A stretch of DNA of 64,000 bases from Hymenobacter sp. BT18. GTDB taxonomy: Bacteria; Bacteroidota; Bacteroidia; Cytophagales; Hymenobacteraceae. Made by a program: the position numbers and the translations under genes. Positions 61,101-64,000 of the stretch are shown piece after piece. The notes below the pieces were generated by a model. That model was not told where the DNA came from, searched no databases, and saw only the letters and a program-made list of their open reading frames with translations. The number at the start of each line of letters is the position of its first letter. The first letter of the stretch is position 1. The DNA is taken from positions 2,892,001 to 2,956,000 of the forward strand of contig NZ_CP050954.1 of NCBI RefSeq assembly GCF_012273015.1. The letters run 5' to 3'.

Positions 61101-61616
61101 TCCATTGCGGGGGTGTTCTGGGGCCTGGCCATTACGGGCATGAACATTTCCATTGTGATGACGGGTGTGGGCATCATTGCCCTGGCCGGTATCGTGGTGA
61201 AAAACGGAATTCTGCTGGTCGAATTCACCGACATTCTGCGGGCCCAGGGAATGCCCCTACGCGAAGCCATTGTGCTGGCCGGCCGCACCCGCCTCAACCC
61301 AGTAATCCTGACGGCCACGGCCGCCACGCTGGGGCTGATTCCGCTGGCTATTGGCTTAAACATCGATTTCTACGAGCTCTTCGCTTCCGGCAACGCGCAC
61401 TTCTTCATCGGCGGCGAGTCGGTGGTGTTCTGGGGCCCGCTGGCCTGGACCATCATTTTCGGGCTCACGTTTGCAACCATTATCACGCTGGTAGTAGTCC
61501 CGGTTATGTACCTGCTCAGTGAGAGCCTGAAGCTGCGTCTGAACAAGACGGCGGAACCCGTGGCCGATGCTGAGGAGATACAAGCGGCCACCCCGCCGGT
61601 TTTCGCCGAACACTAA
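58140..61616 (+). CDS. Efflux RND transporter permease (HAE-1-like)
   Basis: Inner-membrane proton/drug antiporter of 1158 residues, about 100 longer than AcrB. Twelve-TM RND topology with large periplasmic loops after TM1 and TM7. N-terminal: SWSINNKTSIYIITVLLCLAG. Proton-relay aspartates in TM4: GIVVDDAIVVIENTHRLL. The late GVGIIALAGIVVKNGILLVEF is the second repeat's conserved helix. Residues about 500-590 contain an extra charged loop and two added membrane segments (KLSKGLKIAVGVLVLLGILF, then FVGNICLALAGFILLDKFVL), a lineage-specific insertion. Substrate unknown. It follows the MFP gene by 33 bases. Confidence 0.95.
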   Translation: MQDLEKEFGPTSWSINNKTSIYIITVLLCLAGIFAYIKLGKEKFPDIVIPRIIVATIYPGTSPADIENLVTRQLEKELKSVNGVKKINSTSNQDYCIVDIEFNSGVDVQYAKQLVKDAVDKAAPELPNDLPSPPTVKEINISEQPIMFVNLSGNLPAVQLKKYADDFQDKIEALPEITRVDIVGALDQQVNVDVDLNKLRASRLGFSDISNAIARENVTISGGSIDVGSQKRAVRVAGQYVRAEDIADIQVKNLNGAAVRLGDIATVTDGFKDRESYARLDGKPAITLNVVKRQGENLIDASDKIKALVKDAEKTLPRDLKVTITGDTSNDTRVTLHDLINTIVIGFLLVTAILLFFMGTTNAMFVGLSVPISMFLAFLIIPGFDFSLNMIVLFAFLLALGIVVDDAIVVIENTHRLLHEHPELTTEKAAKFAAGEVFVPVLAGTLTTVAPFVPLMFWPGIVGSFMYYLPVTLIITLMSSLVVAFIMNPVFAVSFMEREEHFEEDLHSKPKLSKGLKIAVGVLVLLGILFNVLALGATPEVGPDGETSGLIGHFVGNICLALAGFILLDKFVLVKMIAWFQTRALPKFQNGYASLVRWAIGHPALVMIGVVVLFFGSFVAIGMRGPKVDFFPKGDPKFIYTYLKMPVGTRVEITDSITKVLENRIYGVIGRQNPDVESVITNVAIGAGDPSDASSSSGTAMSNMGKVAVAFKELSDRTGPATGTYMDKIREVVKGIPGAEISVDQEASGPPQQKPIAIEVIGDDYPTLAKLSKKVTRYVDSLNIGGVEALRSNLEDRNPEIAVNIDRTRANREGISTGQIGLEVRTAIYGSEASKFKTSDDEYPVQVRYAKPYRNDVGAIINAPLTFRDATGQVRQVPISSVAEVTYGSTYGGIRRKDTKRVITISSNVLNGYTGPDVVANIRTALKAFPTPAGYTLKMGGAEEDQKETTDFLPMAGLGALALIFLILVTQFNSFSKPVIILSEVLFSIAGVFWGLAITGMNISIVMTGVGIIALAGIVVKNGILLVEFTDILRAQGMPLREAIVLAGRTRLNPVILTATAATLGLIPLAIGLNIDFYELFASGNAHFFIGGESVVFWGPLAWTIIFGLTFATIITLVVVPVMYLLSESLKLRLNKTAEPVADAEEIQAATPPVFAEH

Positions 61617-61653
61617 TTCTTTTCCTTCCCCTTACCTGAACGTCGTATCCCCC

Positions 61654-61926
61654 ATGATTGCCTCGACGACTCTGGCCCCTCCGGCCATCACGCAGCAGGT
61701 GTTGCGTATCATCAGCAAGCGCAAGCACATCCGTGCTTCCCGCCTGCGTGTTTCCAGTAATCTGAGCCGGGAACTCGGCTTCGATACCGTTGATGTGGTA
61801 GACATCATCCTGGAGCTGGAGCGAAACTTCCACATCACCATCCCGGACGAGGTGCCCCTAAGCACCGTAGGAGATTTTGTGGACTACGTAGCCTCGCACA
61901 CGCCTCAGGCCCAAGTAGCTGCTTAG
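61654..61926 (+). CDS. Acyl-carrier-like protein with Thr at the prosthetic-group site
   Basis: Protein of 90 residues from ATG 61654. The helix arrangement and motif LGFDTVDVVDIILELERNF (about 41-59), then ITIPDEVPLSTVGDFVDYV (about 61-79), match acyl carrier proteins. The canonical DSL serine that receives 4'-phosphopantetheine is replaced by Thr45 (DTV). The frame extension upstream overlaps the RND gene and is rejected. It lies 37 bases after the RND gene, before a strong terminator, so it is likely in the efflux operon. A normal ACP gene must exist elsewhere; this one may be regulatory or structural. Fold call is good, activity doubtful. Confidence 0.75.
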   Translation: MIASTTLAPPAITQQVLRIISKRKHIRASRLRVSSNLSRELGFDTVDVVDIILELERNFHITIPDEVPLSTVGDFVDYVASHTPQAQVAA

Positions 61927-61940
61927 CTCAGCCACAATGG

Positions 61941-61978
61941 AAAAGCCGCCCGAAACCTAAGTTCCGGGCGGCTTTTTT
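61941..61978. terminator. Terminator between the efflux operon and the DUF1232 gene
   Basis: Stem AAAAGCCGCCCG.AAC / GTT.CGGGCGGCTTTT with one mismatch and a TTTTTT run. It can serve both convergent genes. Confidence 0.85.
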
Positions 61979-61996
61979 GTGCCTAAGACTACGGGC

Positions 61997-62674
61997 TTAG
62001 CGGACGTTCCCGCCGGTGTCACCGGAAGGCATCTGCGAGTCGTGGTTGGGGACCCGGCTGCTATCGGTGGTGTTGGCCGCTACATCGGTGGCTGGGGTAG
62101 CGGCTTCTGCGCTGGGCACCGGAGGCGTAGCGGGAAAATCCGTGGTGCCGGCTTTCTTGGCCGATTCAGAGCTGGGTTCGAAGGTAGAAGCCGTGGCTTG
62201 AGCCCGCTCTTTGGGCGTTTCGCCCGTTACGCTTGCATGGCTTTCTACCACTACCGCGCGGCTGCTTTCCCAGGCTTCAAACTTATCCATCTCATCGGTG
62301 AGGGTAGACGTAAACCACGCCACCAGGGCTACGTCGTCGAGCAGGCCCAGCACCGGGATAAAGTCCGGAATCAGGTCAATGGGGCTGAGGAAGTAGATGA
62401 TGACTGCTACGGCAGCCACAATAGTCGGCGTGGGCAGGCCCGTATACTCACCCGAAACGGAGGCGCGTATCAGGCGGAACAGACGCTGCAGGCTTTCCCA
62501 GGCTTCATGGGCAATGGTGCCTACGTCATTCTTTTCACTGGCTTTCTGATACGCATCGTTCAGCAGCTGCTTGATGCGCAGGGGTTTGCGTACGTACTCT
62601 TCGGCCGAGTGCATAGCGCGCTTAAAGAAAGGCGAAGAACTAACCTGTTCACCGTTGGGAGCTTGGTTTGCCAT
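61997..62674 (-). CDS. YkvA family (DUF1232) membrane protein
   Basis: Protein of 225 residues. DUF1232 core at about 80-125: TPTIVAAVAVIIYFLSPIDL and IPDFIPVLGLLDDVALVAW, with the family's 'SPIDLIPDFIPVLGLLDD' signature. N-terminal 80 residues are helical and soluble; the C-terminal 80 residues are low-complexity, Ala/Thr/Ser/Pro-rich and probably disordered. Family function is unknown. It is convergent with the efflux operon. Confidence 0.85.
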   Translation of the reverse strand: MANQAPNGEQVSSSPFFKRAMHSAEEYVRKPLRIKQLLNDAYQKASEKNDVGTIAHEAWESLQRLFRLIRASVSGEYTGLPTPTIVAAVAVIIYFLSPIDLIPDFIPVLGLLDDVALVAWFTSTLTDEMDKFEAWESSRAVVVESHASVTGETPKERAQATASTFEPSSESAKKAGTTDFPATPPVPSAEAATPATDVAANTTDSSRVPNHDSQMPSGDTGGNVR

Positions 62675-62831
62675 GATGATGCGGAGTAAGGAAGAGAATG
62701 AGGAATGGTTGGGAAGCGGTAGGGCCGCCCGGGTACTATACTGCGGTACGCGAAAATAGTTGGCTGCCGGAAAAGCAACAGCCCCAGCCGAAATTCGACC
62801 GGGGCTGTGCCACTACAAAACGTGCTGATAC

Positions 62832-63440
62832 CTAGTTGTGCGCTACCCGCCCAGCGGCGTAGAAGTTGCGCTGGTAGTAGGCTTGGTGCAGGGAGCTTAC
62901 CATAACGCCACCGTTGGTAGCAGAGTGGGCAAACTTGCCGTTGGTGAGGTAGATACCTACGTGGTAAATAGGTTGGCCGGGGCCGCGGCGGAAGAATACC
63001 AGGTCGCCGGGCTGCATGGCGTCTTTGGCAACGCGCTGCACGTTCTCGAACATGGAGCGGGAGCTACGCTGCAGGGTGATGCCGTATACTTCTTTGAACA
63101 CGCGGGTTACAAAGCCGGAGCAGTCGGTGCCGCGCTTGGAGTTGCTGCCGTAGTGGTAGGGAGTACCGAGCCAGTCTGTTACAGTGCGGAGCAGATCTTT
63201 GTTCTCGGTGTATTCCAGCTTTACGCCCAGCGCCTGCGCGTACTGGCTATACTGGATAGAGTCGCGGTAGGAAGCCCGGGTGCTGGGGCCTTCAACAGGG
63301 TCAGTGCTGAGAAAATCGGGGAGGAGGGAAGCTTCCGCTGCCACAGGCGAGCCAAGGGCAGTTGGAGCAGGGGCTTGCTCGAAGAAGAAAGATAGAGCCA
63401 GGGAGGCAGCGGCGAGGCAATACAGAATTCTGTTTTTCAT
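62832..63440 (-). CDS. C40 (NlpC/P60) family peptidase
   Basis: Cell-wall hydrolase of 202 residues that would cleave D-Glu-diamino acid or related bonds in peptidoglycan stems. Signal peptide MKNRILYCLAAASLALSFFF. The catalytic domain (about 80-200) shows the Cys nucleophile in KRGTDCSGFVTRVFKEVYG, QPGDLVFFRRG, and catalytic His in IYHVGIYL, with a third polar residue near AHSATNGGVMV. No binding module. No -7 box was seen in the gap that follows. Confidence 0.92.
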   Translation of the reverse strand: MKNRILYCLAAASLALSFFFEQAPAPTALGSPVAAEASLLPDFLSTDPVEGPSTRASYRDSIQYSQYAQALGVKLEYTENKDLLRTVTDWLGTPYHYGSNSKRGTDCSGFVTRVFKEVYGITLQRSSRSMFENVQRVAKDAMQPGDLVFFRRGPGQPIYHVGIYLTNGKFAHSATNGGVMVSSLHQAYYQRNFYAAGRVAHN

Positions 63441-63755
63441 TGTCCGTCGTAGGTGGCAGAATCAATTTAAGGGTCAGCTCCAACCAGGAACCTTAGCGTA
63501 CTTCGTGTTACTCGATACTCAGAGCTGCAGCAGCCAAAAAAGAGAGTGAAGACCAGCGGAATCAGACCAAATCAATAAAGATTATTCCTGTCCCGTTGAG
63601 TAAAGCTAACCTCAAAAAGTCAAGCTATCCAAACGAAGACCGGGTAATGGCGTTAAATACTTCATTTAGTGCTATATTATTTTCAAATATTTATGACCCT
63701 CCTTGCAACCAGCCACTGAGGAGGCCCGTATATTCCGGCCGTTCTGCCGAGCCTT
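63441..63755. other. Gene-free gap between the C40 peptidase and the last gene
   Basis: About 315 bases, more AT-rich than average towards the right. I see no RNA gene, repeat, terminator or exact TAnnTTTG box on either strand. It should hold divergent promoters for both neighbours, but I cannot place them. Confidence 0.4.
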
Positions 63756-64000
63756 ATGCCTAGTCCCCGCATCGTTGAAAACTCCCTCTTTGCACGTATT
63801 GCCCGTTTGGTGCTAAAGTCGTCCAGCGTGGCCATGGTTCTGGGCAATACTATTCATCTGAGCGGCGTGAAGCGCCAGGATTTTCTGCGTGACCCTTATT
63901 GGGTAGCGCACGAGATGTGCCACATCCGGCAGTACCAACAGCACGGCTACTTCGGCTTCCTGGGCCGTTACCTGCTCGAATCGATGCGGGTGGGCTACTA
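63756..64000 (+). CDS. HExxH (DUF4157-like) protein, 3' end cut by window edge
   Basis: Open from ATG 63756 to the window edge; 81 full codons are visible, beginning MPSPRIVENSLFARIARLVL. No signal peptide. The segment YWVAHEMCHIRQYQQHGYFG (about 48-67) has a HExxH zinc-site pattern (HEMCH) followed by Arg-Gln, as in DUF4157 proteins, which resemble zinc metallopeptidases. The remainder is missing, so neither length nor activity can be judged. Confidence 0.65.
   Translation, partial: MPSPRIVENSLFARIARLVLKSSSVAMVLGNTIHLSGVKRQDFLRDPYWVAHEMCHIRQYQQHGYFGFLGRYLLESMRVGY

Overview
The window is typical of a GC-rich member of the Bacteroidota, most likely a Cytophagales bacterium close to Hymenobacter. 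The evidence is a complete type IX secretion (T9SS) core (gldKLMN with a PorP/SprF protein and a PorW/SprE lipoprotein), SusC-type TonB receptors with a carboxypeptidase-regulatory-like N-terminal domain, promoters with the Bacteroidota -7 box TAnnTTTG, many lipoproteins, and an ATP synthase operon without atpD/atpC. I see no rRNA or tRNA gene, insertion sequence, prophage or CRISPR array. The genus is an inference, because no 16S gene is present.

Layout. 1-5.7 kb (minus): two related TonB-dependent receptors, a 'type 1 periplasmic binding fold' lipoprotein and a small His-rich exported protein, probably a metal or metal-chelate uptake locus. 6-11.8 kb: a SpoIIAA/STAS-like protein, DUF202, HtpG, a MORN-repeat lipoprotein, YraN, LipB and a small conserved protein. 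11.9-15 kb: a WecA/MraY-type phosphotransferase, a DUF4271 membrane protein and HemD. 15.1-20.9 kb: PorP/SprF, then gldK-gldL-gldM-gldN, which build the T9SS ring and motor. 20.9-28.4 kb (minus): UvrC, a PBP1A-type peptidoglycan synthase and PorW/SprE. 28.5-34.7 kb: atpZ, a small membrane protein with a TTG start, then atpB-E-F-H-A-G. 34.8-38.2 kb: a HAD phosphatase, the secreted phosphatase PafA and inorganic pyrophosphatase. 38.3-50.2 kb: mixed housekeeping and hypothetical genes (DUF6766, UbiA-like, Nnr, paired lipoproteins, MsrB, a T9SS cargo protein, serine dehydratase, a channel-like membrane protein, LutB). 50.2-53.7 kb: tandem M28 peptidases. 53.9-61.9 kb: IspF, then a TetR-TolC-MFP-RND efflux operon that ends in an acyl-carrier-like protein. 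62-64 kb: DUF1232, a C40 peptidase and a truncated HExxH protein.

How the parts connect. PorP, GldKLMN and PorW are all T9SS parts, and the protein at 44031-45245 carries a T9SS C-terminal sorting domain, so machinery and one client lie in the same window. PafA releases phosphate outside the cytoplasm, and the adjacent pyrophosphatase hydrolyses PPi inside it. The efflux operon has a clear palindromic operator over the promoter of its TetR gene, which suggests autorepression.

The least expected structure is a set of intergenic inverted repeats built from short reiterated words (TAGTGAGTATTGAG, AATTAAGAATTAGT, AGCTATCAGCTAATAGC, AATGTG/GCGAAGCG). They lie directly after stop codons inside or between operons (31428, 33669, 37444, 53734, 56912). 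In one case the right arm is translated and encodes the hydrophobic core of a lipoprotein signal peptide.
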